Source of the DNA: DATMRF01 sp035566435 | Lineage (GTDB): Bacteria; Verrucomicrobiota; Verrucomicrobiia; Limisphaerales; UBA8199 | Length of the DNA stretch: 64,000 nucleotides | Reading direction: 5' to 3' | Assembly (NCBI GenBank): GCA_035566435.1 | Contig: DATMRF010000117.1 | Span: 179,042-243,041 of the forward strand | Program-made: the position numbers and the translations under genes | In this document: positions 23,975 through 32,686 of the stretch, piece after piece | Layout of the letters: every line of letters begins with the position of its first letter | How positions within the stretch are numbered: the first letter of the stretch is position 1 | The notes under the pieces: model-generated | Told to the model about the DNA's origin: nothing | Databases searched by the model: none | Seen by the model: only the letters and a program-made list of their open reading frames with translations

Positions 23975-25129
23975 CTACAGGGCTTGTTCGAGCACTTGCT
24001 TCAATTCCTGCGCGGTGAGCTCGATGGGATTCGCTTTCATGCTGCTGGCTTTCGCGGCCTTGGCCACCAGTTCACCGATATCTGCGGGCGTCACTCCATA
24101 GGAAGCCAGGCTTGGGATTCGGAAACCGCCGACGAGCTGCCGCACCCACTCCACACCGTCTGCGGCCTGCGCGCTGTCCCGGTCAGTCAGGAGTCGGGCC
24201 AATTCGTCATAACGGCGCAAGGTTGGACTGGCAGGGTCGCGTTGGCGCAGGGCGGCGAGGTTTGCTTCCATGACATGCGGCAGGAGTTGGGCGCACACGG
24301 CGCCGTGTGGGGCGGGGAACATGCCGCCGATAGGGCCGGCAAAGCCGTGGACAGCGCCCAGACCGGCGTTAGCGAGCGCCAACCCACCGAACAGGCTTGC
24401 TACCGCCATATCTTCGCGCGCAGCCGCGTTGGAACCCTCATTGACTGCCAACCGCAGCGAGTATGAGGCGCGGGTGATGCCTTCGCGGCAAATCGCATCG
24501 GTAAGCGGGTTGTGGCGGTTGCACACGAACGGTTCGATTAACTGGGTTAGCGCGTCCAACCCGGTGCTGGCGGTCAGCGGCGGCGGCAGTTCGTAGGTTA
24601 GTTCGGGGTCGACGAGCGCGACGCGCGGGAGCATGGACGGGCTGCGCAGGCTGACTTTGACCCGATGCGGCGGAGAGGCCAGCACCGCGTTGCGCGTGAC
24701 TTCGGTGCCGGTCCCGGCAGTGGTTGGGATGGCGATGAATGGAGCCGGCGGCAGGGCCAGCGGTTTTCCCTGGCCGATGACTTCGAGGTAATCCAGCAGC
24801 TCACCCCCGTTGGTGAGCATCGCCGCGATGGCCTTGCCGGCATCCAGTGCGCTGCCGCCGCCGAAACTGACGACCAGGTCACAGCGCTCGGTCTTCGCCT
24901 GCGCAACTCCCGCTTCAACGGTGCGCACTTCCGGCTCGCCAGGGACAGGAAAAGTGACGGTAGTGACGCCGCTATCGGCGAGCAAGGAGGTTACTCTCTT
25001 TGAGCGCTCCGGATGCCGGCCGGTCACCACCAAGGCGCGCCTGCCCAAAACCTTTGCAACCGAGCCTAACTCCCGGACCCGACCCGGCCCGAGGATAATT
25101 CGCGTCGCAGTGGCGAACTCAAAATTCAT
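23975..25129 (-). CDS. iron-containing alcohol dehydrogenase
   Basis: 384 aa, typical length for group-III dehydrogenases. Motifs: the NAD(P)-binding SFGGGSALDAGKAIA, the linker PTTAGTGTEVTRNAVL, and the metal region TASTGLDALTQLIEP with GAVHGFAGPIGG and PHGAVCAQLLPHV, which supplies the two metal-binding His residues. Family members oxidise or reduce small alcohols and aldehydes, or act on lactaldehyde, maleylacetate and similar substrates; the substrate is not evident. It overlaps the upstream ABM gene by 11 bp on the same strand, so the two are translationally coupled, which suggests a shared degradative step. Confidence 0.9.
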   Translation of the reverse strand: MNFEFATATRIILGPGRVRELGSVAKVLGRRALVVTGRHPERSKRVTSLLADSGVTTVTFPVPGEPEVRTVEAGVAQAKTERCDLVVSFGGGSALDAGKAIAAMLTNGGELLDYLEVIGQGKPLALPPAPFIAIPTTAGTGTEVTRNAVLASPPHRVKVSLRSPSMLPRVALVDPELTYELPPPLTASTGLDALTQLIEPFVCNRHNPLTDAICREGITRASYSLRLAVNEGSNAAAREDMAVASLFGGLALANAGLGAVHGFAGPIGGMFPAPHGAVCAQLLPHVMEANLAALRQRDPASPTLRRYDELARLLTDRDSAQAADGVEWVRQLVGGFRIPSLASYGVTPADIGELVAKAAKASSMKANPIELTAQELKQVLEQAL

Positions 25130-25418
25130 CGGGGAAAATATTGCCGAATTTCACACTGGAACGCGGCTCAGCCATCATCGGCGCGACGGTGTCTCGCCAG
25201 GTCTGGTAATGGCGGGTTTCTTTATGCGCGGCCGGCGCTTCCGGTGTGCGATAACCCTCAACTAGGACGAATTTCGTTAGGTCATGCTGCTGTTGGACCA
25301 CATCAAACCGCGCGATACCCGGCTCCTTTAAGCTCTCTCGTGCGTTGGCAATGCAGGCCCGCTTGAATGCCTCGACTGACTCGGGCTTCACATGGACGTG
25401 AACATGAACGATGAGCAT
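25119..25418 (-). CDS. ABM-fold (antibiotic biosynthesis monooxygenase/LsrG-like) protein
   Basis: 99 aa. The ferredoxin-like ABM pattern is visible: VHVHVKPESVEAFKRACIAN, REPGIARFDVVQ-type strand, FVLVEGYRTPEAPAAHKETR and HYQTWRDTVAPMM. Such proteins include quinol monooxygenases and the AI-2 processing protein LsrG. It overlaps the dehydrogenase gene and is its likely functional partner. The precise reaction is unknown. Confidence 0.8.
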   Translation of the reverse strand: MLIVHVHVHVKPESVEAFKRACIANARESLKEPGIARFDVVQQQHDLTKFVLVEGYRTPEAPAAHKETRHYQTWRDTVAPMMAEPRSSVKFGNIFPDEF

Positions 25419-25557
25419 GGGGAACGCGTAGCCCCTCTTCTGGACGAAAGCAAGGTTGTTTGGATCGTTGAAACCTTAAAACGGGTGGATTCTCGCAGAT
25501 CGCGGGTTCACTCCGTTTTAACCTCTTAACGCTTCAACGCTTCGACGTCTCAACCTT

Positions 25558-26160
25558 TTAACGTTTGAGCAATCCCGCCTTCACAAACGGTTCCAGGTAC
25601 GCGCCGTACCCCGCCTTCTCCATCTCCGCCACCGGAATGAACCGTAGAGACGCGGAGTTGATGCAATAACGCAAGTGTGTCGGTCCGGGGCCATCGTCGA
25701 ACAGGTGGCCTAAGTGCGAATCGGCGGTCTTGGAGCGGACCTCCGTCCGGTCCATGCCGAACGTGTGATCCGCATGCTCCACCACTTTGCTCTCCGCCAA
25801 CGGCTTGCCGAAGCTCGGCCAGCCGCACCCCGAATCGAACTTGTCGAGCGAGCTGAATAGCGGCTCGCCCGAGACAACATCAACATAGATCCCCGGCTTC
25901 TTGTTGTCCCAGAACTCATTATGGAACGCAGGCTCGGTCGCGGCGTGTTGTGTTACCTGGAACTGCGTTGGAGTAAGCTTCTTCCTCAGTTCCTCTGCCG
26001 GGGGTTTTTGAAAGTTATCCATAGAAGCATTCGTGAAGGACCCACCTGCGATGACCCGGTTGGTCGAAGCAGTCTGCGAATCGGCACGCGAGCAGCCGCC
26101 GAGCACTACCGCCAACGCCGCCCCCGCGGCCGCGCCGACAATACACAGGTCACGTTTCAT
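25558..26160 (-). CDS. msrB: peptide-methionine (R)-S-oxide reductase MsrB, lipoprotein
   Basis: 200 aa from the ATG at 26160. A lipobox (AAGAALAVVLGGCSR) predicts export and lipid anchoring. The MsrB domain starts about residue 65 (LTPTQFQVTQHAATEPAFHN) and carries GEPLFSSLDKFDSGCGWPSF, DSHLGHLFDDGPGPTHLRYC with the catalytic Cys, and INSASLRFIP. The zinc-binding CxxC pair of many MsrB proteins is absent. It reduces Met-R-sulfoxide in envelope proteins. No msrA fusion is present. Confidence 0.92.
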   Translation of the reverse strand: MKRDLCIVGAAAGAALAVVLGGCSRADSQTASTNRVIAGGSFTNASMDNFQKPPAEELRKKLTPTQFQVTQHAATEPAFHNEFWDNKKPGIYVDVVSGEPLFSSLDKFDSGCGWPSFGKPLAESKVVEHADHTFGMDRTEVRSKTADSHLGHLFDDGPGPTHLRYCINSASLRFIPVAEMEKAGYGAYLEPFVKAGLLKR

Positions 26161-26209
26161 GTACCAAAGTAGCACACCATGATAGTCTGTCGAAGAAGCG
26201 GGTAAATCC

Positions 26210-28213
26210 TTACTCCCCAGCTTCGAGCCCGGCGAGCCGGGTAGCTTCCCGTTCCCATTCGGGGGTCAGTTTCGCCAATCGCTCCTGCAGTCCGAGCAAT
26301 TCCCGGTTGACCTCAACGGGGCGGCCTGGCGTCTCGTAAGTCTCGGGCTTTTCCAGATCAGCGATTAGCTCCGCCTGGCGCGCCTCCAACTCGTGAATCT
26401 CCGTTTCCAGCTCTTGAACGGTTTTCTGCTGTGTCTTGCGCTCGCGCGAGCGCGCCTGGCGCTCTTCTGCATCGAGGCGTTTCTGTTCTTTGCGGCTGGG
26501 TCCGTCTCCGGGAGGCCGAGTGTCCCCGCGAGCCGTCCTGCCGCCGGAACCGTGGGCTCGCGGGGACGCTCGCCCTACCGACGCTGCAGCCATGCCTGCC
26601 GAGGTCAGACCGGCGCGCTCCGATTCCGCTTTGGTCTTGTCGAGATAGTACTGATACCCGCCGGGGTAATGCGTCAAGTGACCGGCATTTACATGCACAA
26701 CGTGATTTGCAAGCGCTCGGATGAAATAGACGTCGTGGCTGATGAGGATCAGTGTGCCCTTGAACTGGTCGAGCGCGTACGCCAGCGCATCAATGCTCGA
26801 CATGTCCAGGTGGGTCGTCGGTTCGTCCATCAACAGGAGGTTGGGCGGGTCGAGCAGCAATTTCACCAGCGCCAGCCGGCTCTTTTCGCCGCCGCTGAGC
26901 ACATTGACGTGCTTGAAGACATCGTCTCCTCTGAAAAGAAAGCAGCCCAGCAGTGTCCGGATGAACTGCTCGGTGACCCGTTGCGGCGTGTCGAACGCTT
27001 CCTCGAGCACCGTTCGGTCCGGATGCAGCATATCCACGCGGTACTGCGAATAGTAGCCGGATTTGACATTGTGACCTAGAATCCGCTCGCCGCTTTGGGG
27101 CGTCAGCACGCCGGCAAGGATTTTCAGCAGTGTCGATTTGCCCGCGCCGTTGGGACCCACCAGCACGATGCGCTGGCCGCGCTCGGCGTGGAAATCCATC
27201 CCCCGGTAAACAACATTCTCGCCATAGGCATGGTGGATCCCGGCGAGCTTGATGACGCGCTGTCCGCTCCGATGCGGTTGCGGAAACTGAAAACCAATTT
27301 CGCGCTGGTCGTTCACCGGCGCTTCGATTTTGTCCATGCGCTCGATCTGCTTGAGCTTGCTCTGGGCCTGGCTGGCCTTGGTATTTTTGGCGCGGAACCG
27401 GTTGACGAATTCCATCAGCCGTCCGATCTCGCGTTCCTGGTGTTTGAACGCCGCCAGGAGCTGCTGCTCGTGCGCCTCCCGCTGGACGAGGTAATCGTCA
27501 TAGGTGCCGCGGTAACGGAGCAGCCGGCTCTGGCGAATCTCAACGATGCTGCCGACGATTTGATTTAGGAATTCACGGTCGTGCGAGATCACGAGGATCG
27601 CGCCTGGATAGTTCTTGAGATATTGTTGAAACCACAGCAGCGCCTCCAGATCGAGGTGGTTGGTCGGCTCGTCCAGCAGCAACAAATCAGGCTCCTGCGT
27701 CAACAGCCGGGCCAGGTGCGCGCGCATGACCCAGCCGCCGCTCATCTCGCGGGCCGGCCGGTCGAAATCCTTCTCACGGAATCCCAGCCCCGCCAGGATT
27801 TGCTTTGCCTTGGCTTCAAGCCGATAGCCGCCCAGCTCATCGAACCGCTGATGCACGTCATCGTGGATTTCCTCCGGGTGAAGCGTTTCGACCGGGTGGT
27901 CGGCCTCCCAGGCCTTGAGGATGCGACGCAGTTTCGTGTACTCCGGCCGGATGGCGGTGGCCAGCTCGACTACCGTTTCATCCCCCGCCGGCGCGTTCTC
28001 CTGTGGCAAGTAGCCGAACGACAGACCGCGTTCGAGCATCACCTTGCCCTCATCTGGGACTTCCGCTCCAAGGATGATGGAAAAGAGCGTGGTCTTACCT
28101 GCGCCGTTCGGCCCGACCAGCCCGATGCGGTCCTCGCGGTTTACCTGCAAGGTCGCCTCGGCGAACAGATCCCGGTCACCGTACGACTTGCGAATGCCGG
28201 ATAACGTAAGCAT
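26210..28213 (-). CDS. ABC-F family ATPase (Uup/YheS-like) with an inserted palindromic repeat
   Basis: 667 aa with two ABC domains and no membrane segment. Domain 1: Walker A GPNGAGKTTLFSI, signature MSGGWVMRAHLARLL, Walker B LLLLDEPTNHLD. Domain 2: Walker A GPNGAGKSTLLKI, signature LSGGEKSRLALVKLL, Walker B LLLMDEPTTHLD. Between them lies the charged ABC-F linker (RFRAKNTKASQAQSKLKQIE). ABC-F proteins act on ribosomes. After domain 2, residues about 545-568 (VGRASPRAHGSGGRTARGD) are encoded by a dispersed palindromic element; a C-terminal coiled coil of about 80 aa follows. The insertion lies in a linker, so the protein is probably functional. Confidence 0.92.
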   Translation of the reverse strand: MLTLSGIRKSYGDRDLFAEATLQVNREDRIGLVGPNGAGKTTLFSIILGAEVPDEGKVMLERGLSFGYLPQENAPAGDETVVELATAIRPEYTKLRRILKAWEADHPVETLHPEEIHDDVHQRFDELGGYRLEAKAKQILAGLGFREKDFDRPAREMSGGWVMRAHLARLLTQEPDLLLLDEPTNHLDLEALLWFQQYLKNYPGAILVISHDREFLNQIVGSIVEIRQSRLLRYRGTYDDYLVQREAHEQQLLAAFKHQEREIGRLMEFVNRFRAKNTKASQAQSKLKQIERMDKIEAPVNDQREIGFQFPQPHRSGQRVIKLAGIHHAYGENVVYRGMDFHAERGQRIVLVGPNGAGKSTLLKILAGVLTPQSGERILGHNVKSGYYSQYRVDMLHPDRTVLEEAFDTPQRVTEQFIRTLLGCFLFRGDDVFKHVNVLSGGEKSRLALVKLLLDPPNLLLMDEPTTHLDMSSIDALAYALDQFKGTLILISHDVYFIRALANHVVHVNAGHLTHYPGGYQYYLDKTKAESERAGLTSAGMAAASVGRASPRAHGSGGRTARGDTRPPGDGPSRKEQKRLDAEERQARSRERKTQQKTVQELETEIHELEARQAELIADLEKPETYETPGRPVEVNRELLGLQERLAKLTPEWEREATRLAGLEAGE
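26510..26579. repeat. dispersed palindromic element, copy B, inside the ABC-F reading frame
   Basis: Arms 26510-26534 and 26555-26579 (25 bp, about 22 matches) with a 20-nt loop. Same family as copies A and C. The length of 70 bp plus flanking bases keeps the reading frame, so it is translated into an Arg/Gly/Pro-rich segment. Confidence 0.85.
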
Positions 28214-28228
28214 GTGGAAAAAGGACCC

Positions 28229-31200
28229 TCACGTCCCCGCCCGCAGCGGATACTTGGGCTTCCTCACCTCAACAGGTGGGTTTTTCTTCAGCGCCTTCAG
28301 GACCTCGTCGATGGCCCGCTCGAGTTGCGGGTCGCCGCCCTTGGCCATTAGCGACGGGTCGTCCACCACCTCGATGTCCGGATCGACTCCGTGGCCTTCG
28401 ATTATCCACTCGCCTTTGGTATTGTAGATGCCGAATGTCGGCACGGTCACCCCCCCGCCGTCAATCAGTGGGGGAGCTCCGGTGATGCCGATCAGCCCGC
28501 CCCAGGTGCGGGTGCCGATCAGCGGCCCCAGGCCGGCCTTCTTGAAATAGAACGGGAAACAATCGCCGCCAGAACCGCTCCATCCGTTGATGAGCATCGC
28601 CTTCGGACCCGAGTTCGCGACCTCAGGCCACGACCAGTCCTCGCCGTCGCGCACTGCCCAATAATTCAGCGTCTTGCGACCCAGCAATTCGACAAACCGG
28701 TCGGGAATCTGGCCGCCGCTGTTGAAACGCTCGTCGATGATCAACCCTGCTTTGTCGAATTGAGCGCGGAACTGGCGCACCAGTTCCGACTGCCCATGCC
28801 GGCCCGTATCGGGCACATAAACGTAACCGATTTTGCCGTCGGTGGCATCCTCGACTTTCTTCCGGTTCTTCTCGATCCACGCCAGATGGCGCAGGCGGGC
28901 TTCGCTCGCCAGCGTTTGCACCAGCACCTCGCGCGAGCCGTCGAGCTTCGGTTGGCTGTTCACGGCCAGAAACACCGGCTTGTCGGCCAGGCCCTGGAAT
29001 GCCGCATACGGCTCCTGCTCGTGGTCCAGCGGCAATCCGTTCACCGCCAGCAAGTAGTCCCCTTCCTTCACCTCGACACCCGGTTGCTCAAGCGGCGAGC
29101 GCGCCTCCGCGTCCCAAGCCGCGCCCCGGATGATGCTCTTGATGCGGTAAGCGCCGTTTTCGAACGAAAAATCGACACCAAGGTAGCCCACGCCTTGCTG
29201 CTTGCCGGTTTCCACGTCGCCGCCGCTGCGGTAAGTGTGCGATGCGTTCAACTCAGCAATCAGTTCGCCGATGACATAATTGACGTCCCAGCGCGTGACG
29301 GCGTCTTTGAGCAAAGCGTCGTAGCGCTCGCGCATGGCTTGCCAGTTCACACCGTGCATATGCGGATCGTAAAAATAGTCTCGCTCGAACCGCCACGTGT
29401 CCGTGAACAATTGCTCCCATTCCGCCTCCGGGTCGATGACGGTCTCCAGCGAATTAATGGGCAGCTTTTTGTCGAACTTCTGGCCGTCCTTCGGCTCGAT
29501 GATGGCGTAGTCAGCCTTGCGCCGGACGAGCATTTTTTCGCCCTTAACCGCGAGGAGGGAGTCATCCACGTCTTCCAGGATGGTCTTGTCCTCGCGCTTC
29601 TCCAGGTCGTAGTAAAGCAGTGTACCTTTCTCATCGGCGGAGCCGGCTTGTGGCAGGCGGCGGTAAATGAGCTTGCCGCTGACGCTAGCGAGGTCATCGA
29701 AATAGCCGGGCTTCGGCGGCAGCACCACGGCGCGGCTCTCGAAGCCCGCCAGGTCGATCTCGACAGGTTTAGCCGGTTTCTCCTCTTTCTTTTCTTCTTT
29801 TTCGTCAGGTTGCTTGTCCTTGTCTTTGTCAGTATCTTCAGCCTTCGCCTCCTCCTTGTTGTCCTTCTTCTGGTCCAGCTTGGGCTCGTCCTTCTTGGGA
29901 CCCTGGTCCTTGGGCTTCTTGGCGTCTTTCCCCTTGTCCTTGTCCTTGTCCTTGTCCGTTTTGTCCTTCTTTTCGCCTTCATCGTCATTGCGAGGGGCCA
30001 AAGGGGATGCGACATCTTTGCGCAACGACACAGCCACGAGTTGGTAAGTGTTTGGGTAAATCCACGTGCCGTCCAAATCGCCGTATACCGGCGAAAAGTC
30101 CCGGCCCGAAACATAGAACAAGTACTTGCCGTCCACATCGAACACTGGCCGGTCATCATCGTAATAGCCGCTGGTGACGACTTGCGATTTGGCTTCCTTC
30201 GTGTCGTAGAGGGCAATCGCGGTGTGCCGATTATTGAGATCCTGCGGGAAAGCGAGCCAGCGGCTGTCTTTGGACCAACTAAATCGGATCTTGTTGAGGC
30301 CATCCTGGTAAAGCCACAGTTCCTTCCCAATCTCTTTGGTTTCCTTCTTATCGAGGTCGTGCAGGTGAATGCGCATCGCCTGGTCGATGAATACAATCTT
30401 TTTGCTGTCGGGCGACCAGAAGGGGCGATACCGGAAGCCCCGCCCCAGTTTGGTGAGAACCTGCTCTTCGCCCGAGCCGTCGGCCAGCCGGAGGGTTAAC
30501 TCATATTCCCCGGAGCGGTCGCTGAAGTAGGCGATGGTCTTGCCATCCGGCGACCAGGCCGGATAGCGCTCGGCAATGCCGGAACTGCGCGTTAGGTTGC
30601 GGACCACGCCATGTTCGGCCGGTACGGTGAACACCTCCCCGCGCGCTTCGAACACCGCCCGTTTCCCCGAAGGTGAAATGTCCGGTTCGCGCGCCGAGCG
30701 TGAGACGTCCTCTAATCTCGGCTTGAGGGTCGCCCGGTCGGTCAGCACCTGGATGTGAACCTCGGAGTATTTCTCCGTAGCTAGGCTTAGCAGGTACAGA
30801 CGACCGGCATTTTCGAAGACGATGTCGTCCGGACCAATGTTCGGGAAATGCACGTCGAAATCTTCAAAGGTGGTGATCTGCCTGAACTTGTCCTTCTTCG
30901 TGTCGTAAGCCCAAATGTTCGCCCGCTTGTTTTTGTCGCGGTCGGAAAGGAAGTAGAGCATCGCGCCGTGCCACATCGGCTGGGAATTGGCAGCATCGTT
31001 GCCGGTGATGTTTTTGGCCGCATAGGTTTCGAGGTTGAAGAGCCAGATGGCCGGGTTCATGCCGCCGCGGTAGCGCTTCCAGGTCCGGAAATCGACCGAG
31101 ATCGGGATATACGCGAGGGTCTTGCCGTCGGGTGAGATCGACCCAAACTCGCCATAGGGCACCGGCAACTGTTCGGGCAGGCCGCCATTGGCGGAGATTC

Positions 31201-31660
31201 TAAGCAACTTGTTGAACCGGTCCTTTTCGCTCGTGCGCGAGCTTGCGAACAGAAGCGATTTGCCATCCGGATACCATTCCAGCATGCGGTCGGGGTCGCC
31301 GTGGAATGTCAACCGTTTGGGCAGGCCGCCAGAGGCCGGCACGACGTAAATATCCATGTTGCCATCATAGTTGCCGCTGAAGGCGAGCTGCGAGCCATCG
31401 GGCGAGAAGCGGGGAAAACTTTCCTCGCCTTTGGGCGAGCTGAGCCGCATCGCTATGCCACCGCTCTTGGGCGCCACCCAAATGTCGCCCGCGTACACGA
31501 ACGCAATTTGCGTTTGCGAAACATCCGGGTAGCGCAGCATGCGCGCATCAACCCCGCCGGCAGACGGCGCGTTGGTTTGCGTCGCCGCCAGGGCGGAACA
31601 GCCTGCGAAGGCCGAAAACAGGGCTGGAAGGACAACTAACGAGAAGAAATGACGTTTCAT
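28229..31660 (-). CDS. tricorn-type protease, S41 family, exported
   Basis: 1143 aa from ATG 31660; the open frame to 31798 adds an unlikely leader. A signal peptide (LVVLPALFSAFAGCSA, possible lipobox) is followed by two beta-propellers (about 40-540; repeats such as FPRFSPDGSQLAFSGNYDG and YPAWSPDGKTIAYFSD), a Lys/Asp/Glu-rich low-complexity stretch (about 558-632), a C1 helix bundle, a PDZ (VKEGDYLLAVNGLPLDH) and the S41 core with the nucleophile in GWSGSGGDCFPFYF near residue 1027. Tricorn-like enzymes trim peptides to very short products; a periplasmic place is inferred from the leader. The stop is 15 bp from the ABC-F start on the same strand. Confidence 0.92.
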   Translation of the reverse strand: MKRHFFSLVVLPALFSAFAGCSALAATQTNAPSAGGVDARMLRYPDVSQTQIAFVYAGDIWVAPKSGGIAMRLSSPKGEESFPRFSPDGSQLAFSGNYDGNMDIYVVPASGGLPKRLTFHGDPDRMLEWYPDGKSLLFASSRTSEKDRFNKLLRISANGGLPEQLPVPYGEFGSISPDGKTLAYIPISVDFRTWKRYRGGMNPAIWLFNLETYAAKNITGNDAANSQPMWHGAMLYFLSDRDKNKRANIWAYDTKKDKFRQITTFEDFDVHFPNIGPDDIVFENAGRLYLLSLATEKYSEVHIQVLTDRATLKPRLEDVSRSAREPDISPSGKRAVFEARGEVFTVPAEHGVVRNLTRSSGIAERYPAWSPDGKTIAYFSDRSGEYELTLRLADGSGEEQVLTKLGRGFRYRPFWSPDSKKIVFIDQAMRIHLHDLDKKETKEIGKELWLYQDGLNKIRFSWSKDSRWLAFPQDLNNRHTAIALYDTKEAKSQVVTSGYYDDDRPVFDVDGKYLFYVSGRDFSPVYGDLDGTWIYPNTYQLVAVSLRKDVASPLAPRNDDEGEKKDKTDKDKDKDKGKDAKKPKDQGPKKDEPKLDQKKDNKEEAKAEDTDKDKDKQPDEKEEKKEEKPAKPVEIDLAGFESRAVVLPPKPGYFDDLASVSGKLIYRRLPQAGSADEKGTLLYYDLEKREDKTILEDVDDSLLAVKGEKMLVRRKADYAIIEPKDGQKFDKKLPINSLETVIDPEAEWEQLFTDTWRFERDYFYDPHMHGVNWQAMRERYDALLKDAVTRWDVNYVIGELIAELNASHTYRSGGDVETGKQQGVGYLGVDFSFENGAYRIKSIIRGAAWDAEARSPLEQPGVEVKEGDYLLAVNGLPLDHEQEPYAAFQGLADKPVFLAVNSQPKLDGSREVLVQTLASEARLRHLAWIEKNRKKVEDATDGKIGYVYVPDTGRHGQSELVRQFRAQFDKAGLIIDERFNSGGQIPDRFVELLGRKTLNYWAVRDGEDWSWPEVANSGPKAMLINGWSGSGGDCFPFYFKKAGLGPLIGTRTWGGLIGITGAPPLIDGGGVTVPTFGIYNTKGEWIIEGHGVDPDIEVVDDPSLMAKGGDPQLERAIDEVLKALKKNPPVEVRKPKYPLRAGT

Positions 31661-31889
31661 GTTACTGTGAGGCCGCATATTAAGGGGAAGCCTCGCGGGG
31701 GAAAGCCATTTATCGCAAGCCCGCACGGGAACCCAAGTTTTGACCGCGGATTTCACGGATTTCGCCGATGGGCAAACAGCTAGCTGCGTGCTCCGCAATC
31801 AGCGGGTGAACCTCCTCGGTTGCGGGCGCAGCCGCGCTGTGCTCCTTGCGCCGTCGGGCGGCAAACTGATAACCTCTCAGCCATAACTT

Positions 31890-32681
31890 ATGAGAGCGTT
31901 CCTGCTGTTTGTCGGCACCAGCCTTTCGGTGTCGGTTTTTAACCTATGCGCCGCTGACCTCGTTCATGCGAAAGACGGCTCCGGTGTTTATGGGTACAAA
32001 GACACGCCCAGGCTGCCGTGGTGCCAGTGGCTGGTGCATGACCCTGACCGCCCCAACCCAAAGAAAGTCGATCCCGGCCCAGTCAGTCCGCCTGCACCTG
32101 TGCCGGCGGATGCCATTGTCCTGTTCGATGGCAAGGACGCCTCGAAATGGGAGGCGCTTGGGGACTGGACAGTGGCCGACGGATGCCTGGTGTCCGGCAA
32201 CAGCCATTTTGCCACCAGGGAGAGTTTCGGGAATATCCAACTGCATCTGGAATGGATGGGACCCACGAATTTCGACGGCCCTTGGTACAACCGCGGCAAC
32301 AACGGCGTGATGCTGATGGGACTTTTCGAGATCCAGATTTTCGACTCGTTCAACGAGAAGATTTATCCTGACGGCGCATGCGGCGCGATTTATGGGCAGA
32401 CGCCCCCTTACGTTAATGTGACGCGGCCGCCCGGGCAGTGGCAGAGTTACGATATTGTCTTTGTCGCACCGAAGTTCGATGGCGACGAGTTGGTAGCCCC
32501 GGCACGAGTGACCGTTTTCCATAACGGCGTGCTCGTGTTGCTCAACGAGGAGGTCCACGGCGAAACGGGCCACCGCATCCTGCCGGAATACACACATAAG
32601 GTCAGCCAGGGACCGTTGGCGTTAGGCGGGCACGGATGCCCGGTGCGGTTCCGGAAGTTATGGGTGAGGAAGCTGAGCTAG
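31890..32681 (+). CDS. secreted DUF1080 (3-keto-disaccharide hydrolase-type) protein
   Basis: 263 aa with a signal peptide (FLLFVGTSLSVSVFNLCAADL). After a Pro-rich linker, the DUF1080 beta-sandwich covers about 73-263: IVLFDGKDASKWEALGDW, then NIQLHLEWMGP, RGNNGVMLMGLFEIQIFDSF and a final PLALGGHGCPVRFRKLWVRK. The concanavalin-like domain is widespread in Planctomycetes and Verrucomicrobia, and members have been linked to hydrolysis of 3-keto sugars. It is a single-domain form. The gene diverges from the tricorn gene across 229 bp and converges on the HAD gene. Confidence 0.88.
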   Translation: MRAFLLFVGTSLSVSVFNLCAADLVHAKDGSGVYGYKDTPRLPWCQWLVHDPDRPNPKKVDPGPVSPPAPVPADAIVLFDGKDASKWEALGDWTVADGCLVSGNSHFATRESFGNIQLHLEWMGPTNFDGPWYNRGNNGVMLMGLFEIQIFDSFNEKIYPDGACGAIYGQTPPYVNVTRPPGQWQSYDIVFVAPKFDGDELVAPARVTVFHNGVLVLLNEEVHGETGHRILPEYTHKVSQGPLALGGHGCPVRFRKLWVRKLS

Positions 32682-32686
32682 CAAGC

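Noticed and set aside
28391..30499. 702-aa open frame opposite the tricorn gene
   Set aside because: Antisense shadow of the tricorn protease, with its low-complexity mirror (LFLFFFFVRLL) from the Lys/Glu-rich insert.
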